Positions 1 through 5,347 of a stretch of DNA of 5,347 nucleotides are shown piece by piece (the first letter of the stretch is position 1; each line of letters opens with the position of its first letter). This stretch comes from Bacillota bacterium (GTDB taxonomy: Bacteria; Bacillota; Clostridia; Oscillospirales; Oscillospiraceae), in NCBI GenBank assembly GCA_029777215.1, contig JAKOSQ010000358.1:1-5347 (forward strand). The letters run 5' to 3'. A program made the position numbers and the translations under genes. The notes beneath the pieces are model-generated. The model was not told the DNA's origin and did not search any database. It saw nothing but the letters and a program-made list of their open reading frames with translations.

Positions 1-1067
1 CGGCCGGCCCCTGTGCGGACGCCGGAGAAAAGCTCCTGCTCAAACCGAACCTTCTGCGTGGAGCCGACCCCGACAAGGCGATCACGACACACCCCGCCGT
101 TCTCGCCGGTGTTATCTCCTATTTGCAGAATACAAACCGAAAAAATCTCGTCTGCGGCGACTCTCCGGCCTCCATGGCGCCGGACCGGGCGGCGAAGCTC
201 TCCGGACTCACGGACATCGAGGCCGAATTCGGCGTGCCGGAGGGCGACTTTTCCGGCAGTGTGCATATCAGCAATCCGTCGGGCCGCGTCGCGAAGGAAT
301 TTCAGCTTGCCCGCGCCGTGGCGGACGCGGACGCCGTTGTGAGCGTTTGCAAGATGAAAACGCACGCGATGATGCGCGTGACCGGCGCCGTCAAAAACAG
401 CTACGGCTTCATCCAGGGCCGGAACAAAACCGCCGGACATGTGAAATATCCGGGCTACGACCGCTTTGCGGCGATGCTCGTGGACCTCAACCTCTATGTC
501 AGACCGCGCCTTTTCGTCATGGACGGCATCGTCGCGATGGAGGGCAATGGCCCCGCCTCCGGCGACCCGGTCAAGATGGGCGTGCTGCTCTTCTCCCGCG
601 ACCCGGTCGCGCTCGACAGCGTCTTCTGCCGGCTCATCCATCTCGACCCGAAGCTCGTGGCGACGAACACGCTCGGCGAGCGCGGCGGCCTCGGCACCTG
701 GCGCGAGGAAAACATTCGCCTGCTGACGCCGGACGGCGAAACGAGCCTGTCGGCGCTCGTCGAAAAATACGGCAACCCGGCCTTCCGGGTCTATCGCGGC
801 CCAAACCGGCCGAAGGCCATGGAGCTCATGGGGGACGTTTTGTCGCCCGCGCTCTCAAAGCCGGTGCTCCAGCCCGACAAGTGCGTCCGCTGCGGCGTCT
901 GCGTTGAGACCTGCCCCGTCGAGGGCGGGGCCGTCACCTTCGCCAACGGCAAGGACCACGTCCCGGTCTGGGATTACAAAAAATGCATCCGCTGCTTCTG
1001 CTGTCAGGAGCTTTGCCCTCAGCGCGCCATCGCCGTGCGCCGGCCCTTCGGCCTCGGCAAGAAATAA
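1..1067 (+). CDS. DUF362 domain protein with C-terminal 2x[4Fe-4S] ferredoxin domain (5' truncated)
   Basis: The reading frame is open from base 3 to a TAA at 1065-1067, giving 354 visible residues. The start lies outside the window; probably about 20-40 residues are missing, judged from the usual family length. The visible N-terminal part carries DUF362 hallmarks: a KPNLL motif near visible residue 15, TTHP shortly after, a GDSP-like segment, CKMKTH and VKNSYGF near residues 116-135, and a DPVALDSV segment near residue 200. A bacterial ferredoxin domain closes the protein, with two CxxCxxCxxxCP motifs starting at visible residues 294 and 328, each able to hold one [4Fe-4S] cluster. No signal peptide or membrane segment is visible, so it is probably cytoplasmic. 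The biochemical role of DUF362 is not settled; electron transfer or a redox-linked enzyme activity is inferred from the clusters only. A TTG at 123 is not the start, because conserved DUF362 sequence lies upstream of it. Confidence 0.9.
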   Translation, partial: AGPCADAGEKLLLKPNLLRGADPDKAITTHPAVLAGVISYLQNTNRKNLVCGDSPASMAPDRAAKLSGLTDIEAEFGVPEGDFSGSVHISNPSGRVAKEFQLARAVADADAVVSVCKMKTHAMMRVTGAVKNSYGFIQGRNKTAGHVKYPGYDRFAAMLVDLNLYVRPRLFVMDGIVAMEGNGPASGDPVKMGVLLFSRDPVALDSVFCRLIHLDPKLVATNTLGERGGLGTWREENIRLLTPDGETSLSALVEKYGNPAFRVYRGPNRPKAMELMGDVLSPALSKPVLQPDKCVRCGVCVETCPVEGGAVTFANGKDHVPVWDYKKCIRCFCCQELCPQRAIAVRRPFGLGKK

Positions 1068-1126
1068 TGATTCCTGCTCCCGCGCCGCCAAAGCGCCGCA
1101 GGAGTGCAAATAAACAGAACGAACGG

Positions 1127-1132
1127 ACGAGG
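1127..1132 (+). promoter_or_regulatory. Ribosome-binding site of the GGDEF gene
   Basis: The sequence ACGAGG, with a GAGG core at 1129-1132, sits 9 nt before the ATG at 1142. It decides the start: the frame is open further upstream, including an ATG at 1067 that overlaps the TAA of the preceding gene, but that ATG has no comparable site in front of it. The 74-nt gap (1068-1141) holds no terminator and no convincing -35/-10 pair. Confidence 0.6.
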
Positions 1133-1141
1133 TATTTCCTT

Positions 1142-2839
1142 ATGACTGTTCCTAACGCCGGCGTCACCGTGCGCAACCTGCTTCTGATCGCATCCCTGCT
1201 CTCCCTCGCGCTCATCGTCTATGCGCTGTTCCTGCCCCATCTCAACGAACAGTTCGACAACGAAGCCGCGCTGAATTTTTCGAGCGGCTGGAAGTACGAG
1301 GCCGTCGACGGCAGCGTGCAGGAGGTCACCTTTCCGACCGCGCTCGCCCCGAACATCCCGGGCGGCATCCGTCTGACGAACACCATTCCCGAAAACAGCG
1401 GTGTGCGCATTAACAGCATCGCGAAATACAGCGTCTTTCAGCACTACCGGATCTATGTCGGCGACGAGCGCGTCGTCGACACGGACGATCCTTGGCTGCT
1501 CGCGCGGCACTTCGACAAGACCAGCGGCTCCTTCTGGCTGCTGCAGCGTCTGCCGGACGACTGCGCCGGAAAGACGATCACGATGGAGATCACCTCCGCC
1601 TATCCCGATTATCAGCAGGCCACCGGCACCGTCTATCTCGGCACGAAGGCCTCGATCCTCTTTGCAATACTGCGCGAGTGTCTCGGGAATTTCATCATCG
1701 CCATCGTCATGATGCTCCTCGGACTGTTTTTTTGCCTGCTCTACCTCTTCGGCAGAAAACATTCTCTGATCGCGGTGAGCTGCATCTACATCGGCAAGCT
1801 GATGTTCTGGATCGGCGCGTGGGAGCTTTCGGAGAGCGGCATGCTCCAGTTCGTCACCGGCAACATGACCTTCGGCACTGTTTTGTCCTTCATGGCGATG
1901 CGCATGGGCGCGATCGCACTGCTGGTCTATTATCTCTCGGTCGCCGGCCGGCGCTTCCGGCGCTACAATCTCGTGCTGCTGTGCGCGCTGACTGTAGAGG
2001 CGGTCGTCAGCGCCGTGCTGCAGCTCGCGCAGATCTGTGATTTTTACGAGTCGGTCCGCATCTGCCATGTTCTGCTCGCGGTCGTGATGCTCTCCCTCGT
2101 CGCCGAAACGCTGCTCGAAACGCTGCACTTCCACAACCGCGAGCTGCGCTATCTGCTTTTGAGCATGTCGCTCGTCGCGGCCGCCGCCGTCTGTGAGCTT
2201 GCGTACTTCTACCTCGCCAACGGCACGCACCTCGGCAGGTTTTTGAATTTGGGCCTCATCGCCTTCACGGTGTCCGTCTCAATTTACGAGCTCCGCATGG
2301 TCTTCAAAAACCTCGCGCTCGCGAAAAAAGCGGCCTACTTCCGCCAGCTTGCGGCGACGGACCCGCTCACGGGGCTGGCCAACCGCGCTGCGCTGCGCGA
2401 ATGGTTCGACGCGCGCGAGGCTCTGCCCCCCGGCGAGAAGGAGTCGCTCGCCGTGATCGTCTGCGATGTTGACCGGCTCAAGCGCATCAACGACAGCTGC
2501 GGTCACCAGACGGGCGACCATGCAATCTGCATGACCGCGAGCTACATGCAGGAGGTCTTCGCAAAAAACGCGCTGTGCTGCCGCACGGGCGGGGACGAAT
2601 TCACCTGTGTGCTTGAGGGCTGCGCCCCGGTGGAGACGAAGCTGTTCTGCGAGCGCTTCCTCGCCGCGGTCGCGGAGGCCGACGCTGATCTGCCCTTCGA
2701 TTTTTCCGTCTCGATCGGCTACGCGTATTTCAACGCGCTGCTCGACAAGGACCTGCACAACACCATGTTCCGCGCCGACCAGCAGATGTACCGCATGAAG
2801 CGCCGTACCGACCCCGCCCCCGCGCCGGACATGGCGTGA
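1142..2839 (+). CDS. Membrane-anchored diguanylate cyclase (extracytoplasmic sensor, 7-TM region, GGDEF domain)
   Basis: This 565-residue protein probably makes cyclic di-GMP from two GTP in the cytoplasm, in response to an outside signal. One hydrophobic helix (about residues 12-31) leads into an extracytoplasmic domain of roughly 140 residues. That domain is beta-rich and resembles the jelly-roll-like sensor modules of clostridial GGDEF proteins. Seven likely membrane helices follow (about 183-203, 208-227, 244-266, 275-297, 305-325, 336-358, 364-385), an arrangement like 7TMR-DISM receptors. The GGDEF domain starts at the DPLTGLANR motif (D407). It has the metal-binding D442, the N450 and D459 nucleotide-binding positions, RTGGDEF at 481-487, SIGYAYF at 524-530 and ADQQMY at 545-550, so the catalytic parts look intact. 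The inhibitory I-site RxxD is absent: the aligned residues 474-477 are AKNA. No EAL or HD-GYP domain is present. An alternative start at ATG 1067 would add 25 basic residues but lacks a good ribosome-binding site. The ligand is unknown. Confidence 0.92.
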   Translation: MTVPNAGVTVRNLLLIASLLSLALIVYALFLPHLNEQFDNEAALNFSSGWKYEAVDGSVQEVTFPTALAPNIPGGIRLTNTIPENSGVRINSIAKYSVFQHYRIYVGDERVVDTDDPWLLARHFDKTSGSFWLLQRLPDDCAGKTITMEITSAYPDYQQATGTVYLGTKASILFAILRECLGNFIIAIVMMLLGLFFCLLYLFGRKHSLIAVSCIYIGKLMFWIGAWELSESGMLQFVTGNMTFGTVLSFMAMRMGAIALLVYYLSVAGRRFRRYNLVLLCALTVEAVVSAVLQLAQICDFYESVRICHVLLAVVMLSLVAETLLETLHFHNRELRYLLLSMSLVAAAAVCELAYFYLANGTHLGRFLNLGLIAFTVSVSIYELRMVFKNLALAKKAAYFRQLAATDPLTGLANRAALREWFDAREALPPGEKESLAVIVCDVDRLKRINDSCGHQTGDHAICMTASYMQEVFAKNALCCRTGGDEFTCVLEGCAPVETKLFCERFLAAVAEADADLPFDFSVSIGYAYFNALLDKDLHNTMFRADQQMYRMKRRTDPAPAPDMA

Positions 2840-2887
2840 AAAAAAATTGAGCCGCGGCAAAGCATTTGGCTTTGCCGCGGCTTTTTT
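2839..2887. terminator. Bidirectional intrinsic terminator between convergent genes
   Basis: A perfect 13-bp inverted repeat (arms 2851-2863 and 2869-2881, loop ATTTG) is followed on the plus strand by six T (2882-2887). On the other side eight A (2839-2846) give a U-run for transcripts from the minus strand, starting four bases after the stem. The hairpin therefore fits as a Rho-independent terminator for both the GGDEF gene and the etfB-etfA-yhfZ operon. Its flanks touch the last base of the GGDEF stop codon (2837-2839) and the stop codon of yhfZ (2887-2889), so the whole convergent gap is occupied by this one element. Confidence 0.93.
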
Positions 2888-3810
2888 CAGAAGGAGTAGC
2901 GCGACTGGAGCTCCCGCGCGCGCTTTTGCGCCTCCGCGATGCCGGCGGGCGAGAGGTGCTTTTCGAGGAAGGGCCGGATGCCGTAGTTCTCGCGGTTGAT
3001 GAGGATGGCGGGGATGGTCGTGTCCTCGGCGGGGTAGTCCGTCTCGGGGATGGGCCGCAGCGAGAGACGGAGATTTTCCTCCAGCCACTTTTCGCGTCGG
3101 ATGACCGTGCAGTCGATGCGCCCCTCGTGCAGCGTCTCGATCGTGCCCTCAAAGGGCATCGGCACGAGCTCAACGGCCTTGCCCCGGCAGATGGCCTGTG
3201 TCAGCGCCGTCTGGTCGATCGTGTCGGGGTCGATGCCAACGCGCATGCCGTCGCGGATCTCGGTTTCGCTCTGGTCGAGAAACAGCAGGCCGTAGGGCTC
3301 CTCGTAGCGGCAGTCCGGCAGCTCAAACAGAATTTCCAGCGCCTCGTCCTCCGCCGCGATCTGCCGGGCGGCGGCGAGGGATGTGACAGTGTAGTCGAGA
3401 AAATCCTTTTTGAGCATCGAGCGGCGCACGCGCGCGCCGGAGGCGTAGATGACCGAGGTCTCGACCGGCAGCTTCGCGCACTCCGCGTGCAGCGCCGAGG
3501 CGAGCGTGCGGAAGCTCTCGTTAAACGGCACCGGCATCGCCCCGACGATGGGGTTCCAGCCCGTGAGGCCGTAGAGCGCCTCGCGGTCGACGCGCTCGAG
3601 CACAGTGCCGAGCTTGCCGCAGCGGGTCAGCGTGAAACAGCCCTCGTCCTCCAGAAAGGCGATGGCGTTTTGCACCACGCCGCGCGAGACGCCGAAGTCC
3701 TCCGTGAGCTCGACGATGGTCGGCAGGCGGTCGCCGGGGTCGAGCGCCATAACGCGGCGGGCGAGCTTGGTCGTGACCTCGCCGTGTTTGTTTAAGAGCT
3801 TTTTGTCCAT
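2887..3810 (-). CDS. yhfZ: YhfZ-family (GntR-like) transcriptional regulator
   Basis: The 307-residue length is close to that of E. coli YhfZ. The N-terminus (about residues 11-75) is a winged helix-turn-helix: RLPTIVELTEDFG supplies the first helices, SRGVVQNAIAFLEDEG the recognition helix and following region, and the RCGKLGTVL stretch fits the wing. Residues from about 85 onward match the YhfZ C-terminal domain. They include the AMPVPFNESFRTLASAL segment (91-107), similar to AMPLPY...LASGL in E. coli YhfZ as recalled, and a PBP-like stretch with MPFEGTIETLHEGRIDCTV (218-236). That domain probably binds a small-molecule effector. The ATG at 3810 has AAGGAG five bases upstream. The gene starts inside the last codons of etfA (19-nt overlap), so it is likely co-transcribed and translationally coupled with the ETF genes. 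No membrane segment or missing part is evident. The target and ligand are unknown; local or self-regulation is inference from position. Confidence 0.83.
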   Translation of the reverse strand: MDKKLLNKHGEVTTKLARRVMALDPGDRLPTIVELTEDFGVSRGVVQNAIAFLEDEGCFTLTRCGKLGTVLERVDREALYGLTGWNPIVGAMPVPFNESFRTLASALHAECAKLPVETSVIYASGARVRRSMLKKDFLDYTVTSLAAARQIAAEDEALEILFELPDCRYEEPYGLLFLDQSETEIRDGMRVGIDPDTIDQTALTQAICRGKAVELVPMPFEGTIETLHEGRIDCTVIRREKWLEENLRLSLRPIPETDYPAEDTTIPAILINRENYGIRPFLEKHLSPAGIAEAQKRARELQSRYSF

Positions 3811-4769
3811 ACAGACTCCTTGAAGTCCCGCTTGCGGGACTTTTGTTGTTTTTGCAGCGCAGCAAGCAGCGCCGCCGCGAATTCGCCGCTGTCCGCGACG
3901 ACGCCGAGGTCACAGGCCGAGAAAATCGGAGCCTCTGGGTCGCGGTTGACGGCGACGAGCTTTTTGCTGCCGTCGATCCCCGCGCGGAAGGCCGCCGAGC
4001 CGGACGCGCCGAAGACGAGGCAGAGCGCCGGCGAAACGCACTTGCCCGAAATGCCGAGCTGGCGCTCGGGCGGGAGCTTGCCGTCACAGATCACGGGGCG
4101 CGTTCCGCCCAGCACGCCGCCGAGGGCGTCTGCGAGGGCGGCGAGGGTTTCGAGCTTTGCCCGGTTTCCCGCGCCGCGGCCCGCCGCGACGACGGTTTTG
4201 GCGTCCGTGAGCGCGTCCGGGGCCTCCGTTTTGACCGTCTCAATGTCCGTGAGCCAGTCGGGCTGCGCGGCGTGGGCCGTGCGCGAAGTGACCGCCGGGA
4301 AGTCGACCGGCCGGGCGTCCTCACCGCCGGGCAAAAGCGAGACGCACAGCGGCAGCGCGCCGACCGCGAAGTCCGCGTCAAGATTGCCCGCGAAGACCGC
4401 TCGGCGGACGACGGGGGCGTCGTCTTCCCACAGCAGTTTCTTCGCCGCTGTCACGCACTCCCCGCCCAAAAGCAGCGAGAGCTGCGCGGCGAGCGCGTCC
4501 CCGCGCGGAGACGAGGACGTCAAAACAACGTCGGGCGTCTCATCAAACAGGTCGAACAGCGCCTTCGCGCAGACGAGCGACTCGCCGGCCGCCGCTGGGT
4601 TATCAAAGGCGACTTCGATGATTTTTTTTGCCCCGGTGTCCGGGGCCGGAAAGCCGTCAAGCCCGCCGGGGACCCACAAAACCGTCTCGCCCGGCAGCTT
4701 CTCCGCGTGGGCGACGAGGGCGGCGGCGCAGCGCAGCTCGTCCGAAAAACAGACGACGATCTTTTTCAT
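3792..4769 (-). CDS. etfA: Electron transfer flavoprotein alpha subunit (EtfA), divergent
   Basis: At 325 residues the protein has normal EtfA length. Residues 1-165 form the divergent N-terminal nucleotide-binding-like domain, and about 190-305 the C-terminal FAD domain. The latter shows AGRGAGN with the flavin-stacking Arg at 198, a conserved Arg in GTRPVICDG (224), LGISGKCVSP (238-247, in place of the usual GQTGK), FGASGSAAFRAGIDGSKKLVAVN (253-275) and the strongly conserved NRDPEAPIF (275-283). EtfA pairs with EtfB to carry electrons between flavoenzyme dehydrogenases and other acceptors in the cytoplasm. The family signature is altered: the Q-H pair after SGxx is A260-F261, and the His there normally contacts the flavin. 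The last 20 residues (306-325, rich in K, R, Q and S) extend beyond the usual end and are encoded by the leader of yhfZ. The gene overlaps etfB by 4 nt and yhfZ by 19 nt. The ATG at 4769 follows GGAGGTG by 5 nt. Electron partner unknown. Confidence 0.87.
   Translation of the reverse strand: MKKIVVCFSDELRCAAALVAHAEKLPGETVLWVPGGLDGFPAPDTGAKKIIEVAFDNPAAAGESLVCAKALFDLFDETPDVVLTSSSPRGDALAAQLSLLLGGECVTAAKKLLWEDDAPVVRRAVFAGNLDADFAVGALPLCVSLLPGGEDARPVDFPAVTSRTAHAAQPDWLTDIETVKTEAPDALTDAKTVVAAGRGAGNRAKLETLAALADALGGVLGGTRPVICDGKLPPERQLGISGKCVSPALCLVFGASGSAAFRAGIDGSKKLVAVNRDPEAPIFSACDLGVVADSGEFAAALLAALQKQQKSRKRDFKESVWTKSS
3816..3821 (-). promoter_or_regulatory. Ribosome-binding site of yhfZ, inside the etfA coding region
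   Basis: On the minus strand AAGGAG lies five bases before the yhfZ ATG. It is read as part of the final codons of etfA and sits one base downstream of a strong hairpin (3823-3842). Ribosomes finishing etfA would open this region, which fits translational coupling. Confidence 0.8.
3823..3842 (-). other. Perfect hairpin at the etfA 3' end, next to the yhfZ ribosome-binding site
   Basis: The minus-strand RNA can form an 8-bp perfect stem, AAGUCCCG against CGGGACUU, with a CAAG loop (9 bp if the loop closes further). One base (C) separates it from the AAGGAG site of yhfZ. In the operon direction no U-run follows, so it is not a normal terminator for this transcript. In the plus direction it is followed by TTTTGTTGTTTTTG, which could stop antisense transcription weakly. 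It may modulate yhfZ translation or protect or process the mRNA; these roles are inferred. Confidence 0.6.
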
Positions 4770-5347
4770 GCGCGCACCTCCGGGCAGATCTTTAAGAGCG
4801 CTTCGGCCTTCTCACCGCAGTCCTCGCCCTCGACGAAGACGCAGGCACGCCCGCCCGCCGGGCGCTTCAGGCGCAGCAGCCGCAGCCCCTCGGACGCTTC
4901 GCGGGCCGGGACCTCGCACACGTCCGGCACGCGGTTCGACACCGCCATGCGCTGCCGGACCGTCGCCATGCGCAGGTAGGGGTGCTTCGCGCTGCCGACG
5001 GCGTACACTGCCGGGACGGTCACGGTCGCGCGCCGCTCGCCGCCCGGGACCTCGCGCGCCACGCGCACCCCGCCGTCCGCGAGCGACAGATCGGTGACAT
5101 CCGCAAGGCAGGGGAAACCGAGCTTTTGCGCGAGGCGGTAGGGCGTCATACCCCCGCCCTCGGCGCTCTGTGCGCCGCAGACCACGAGGTCGAATTTTTC
5201 GCCGGAAAAGGCCGAAAAAAGGGCCGCGCTGACCGTTTCCGACCGAAAGTTGTCCGTCCCCGGCGCTTCAACGCGCACGACGCGGTCGACACCCAACGCG
5301 TAGAGCTGCCGGGCAAAGGCGGCAGGTGTGGCGTTTGACACCGTCGC
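4766..5347 (-). CDS. etfB: Electron transfer flavoprotein beta subunit (EtfB), divergent, N-terminus outside window
   Basis: The visible 193 residues run to the window edge in an open frame; the usual length of about 260 suggests some 65 residues are missing. A GTG at 5339-5341 is an internal Val, not a start. Family features seen are QLYALGVDRVVRV (visible residues 14-26, matching the A-MGaDrai segment), the FDLVVCGAQSAEGGG region (52-66), MTPYRLAQKLGFPCLADV (67-84), a VPAVYAVG strand and KHPYLRMATV, which aligns with the RYPSLKGI region. EtfB normally holds AMP, or a second FAD in bifurcating ETFs, at a loop of the DGDTAQVGP type. Here the matching stretch reads EGGGMTPYR, without the Asp, Thr and Gln. 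The subunit should dimerise with EtfA, whose gene overlaps by 4 nt. The promoter and any dehydrogenase partner would lie beyond the right edge. Etf-like assignment is firm; cofactor content is uncertain. Confidence 0.85.
   Translation of the reverse strand, partial: ATVSNATPAAFARQLYALGVDRVVRVEAPGTDNFRSETVSAALFSAFSGEKFDLVVCGAQSAEGGGMTPYRLAQKLGFPCLADVTDLSLADGGVRVAREVPGGERRATVTVPAVYAVGSAKHPYLRMATVRQRMAVSNRVPDVCEVPAREASEGLRLLRLKRPAGGRACVFVEGEDCGEKAEALLKICPEVRA
4775..4781 (-). promoter_or_regulatory. Ribosome-binding site of etfA, inside etfB
   Basis: On the minus strand GGAGGTG lies five bases before the etfA ATG (4767-4769). It lies within the last codons of etfB, whose TGA stop (4766-4768) overlaps the start as ATGA. 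Near-perfect complementarity to the 16S 3' end supports efficient, coupled and balanced synthesis of the two ETF subunits. Confidence 0.8.

Noticed and set aside
2..9. GGCCGGCC palindrome at the left edge
   Set aside because: A short GC palindrome within coding sequence is unremarkable in GC-rich DNA.
347..907. 186-codon frame inside the DUF362 gene in another reading frame
   Set aside because: Its translation is dominated by Arg, Gly and Ala with no motif, and it overlaps conserved DUF362 sequence in the true frame.
1082..1099. Direct repeat GCGCCGC at 1082-1088 and 1093-1099 between DUF362 and GGDEF genes
   Set aside because: Seven bases of pure G/C are expected by chance at this base composition, and no operator-like symmetry is present.
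1019..2230. Long open frame of 403 codons on the minus strand opposite the GGDEF gene
   Set aside because: It lies wholly antisense to a well-supported gene; its composition (rich in D, E, R, Q, H, A) is typical of a mirrored frame in GC-rich DNA, and it shows no domain.
2866..3795. 309-codon plus-strand frame opposite yhfZ
   Set aside because: It starts within the terminator hairpin, has no recognisable motif, and the opposite strand carries a clear regulator with a good ribosome-binding site.
3823..3854. Hairpin plus T-rich run read as an intrinsic terminator on the plus strand
   Set aside because: No plus-strand gene ends here, and in the operon direction no U-run follows. The T-run is interrupted by G. 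It is kept as a structural element, not as a terminator.
3820..5097. Two long plus-strand frames (3820-5097 and 3843-4979) opposite etfA and etfB
   Set aside because: They are low-complexity arginine-, alanine- or serine-rich translations produced by GC-rich antisense DNA; EtfA and EtfB motifs on the minus strand are decisive.

Overview
The window is GC-rich, with G/C preferred at third codon positions and strong Shine-Dalgarno sites (AAGGAG, GGAGGTG). The gene content is a DUF362 ferredoxin, a membrane GGDEF protein, an electron-transfer flavoprotein pair and a YhfZ-type regulator. Together these suggest an anaerobic Firmicute, probably a high-GC gut-type clostridium of the Oscillospirales kind. 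That taxonomic guess is inference; there is no rRNA or marker gene here to prove it.

Layout. Five protein genes fill almost the whole window in two converging groups. On the plus strand, the 3' part of a DUF362 protein with a C-terminal two-cluster ferredoxin domain (1-1067) is followed after 74 nt by a complete 565-residue membrane diguanylate cyclase (1142-2839). On the minus strand, read from the right edge inward, come etfB (4766-5347, 5' end outside the window), etfA (3792-4769, 4-nt ATGA overlap with etfB) and a yhfZ-like regulator (2887-3810, 19-nt overlap with etfA). The two groups meet at a strong hairpin with an A-tract on one side and a T-tract on the other (2839-2887), which can end transcription from both directions. 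No stretch of 300 bases lacks a gene, and no tRNA, rRNA, CRISPR array, insertion sequence or convincing promoter was seen.

How the genes may work together. The overlaps make etfB-etfA-yhfZ look like one translationally coupled operon: an electron-carrying flavoprotein plus a ligand-responsive regulator that may control it. The partner dehydrogenase is not in the window. The DUF362 protein and the cyclase may share a transcript, since no terminator lies between them, but no functional link can be shown.

The points most worth a second look are: (1) the ETF pair departs from the family at positions that normally bind flavin and nucleotide; (2) a hairpin inside the 3' end of etfA abuts the yhfZ ribosome-binding site and encodes an unusual charged EtfA tail; (3) YhfZ is paired with an ETF rather than with yhf-type metabolic genes; (4) the diguanylate cyclase lacks the product-inhibition I-site. 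I see no clear evidence of a wholly new system.
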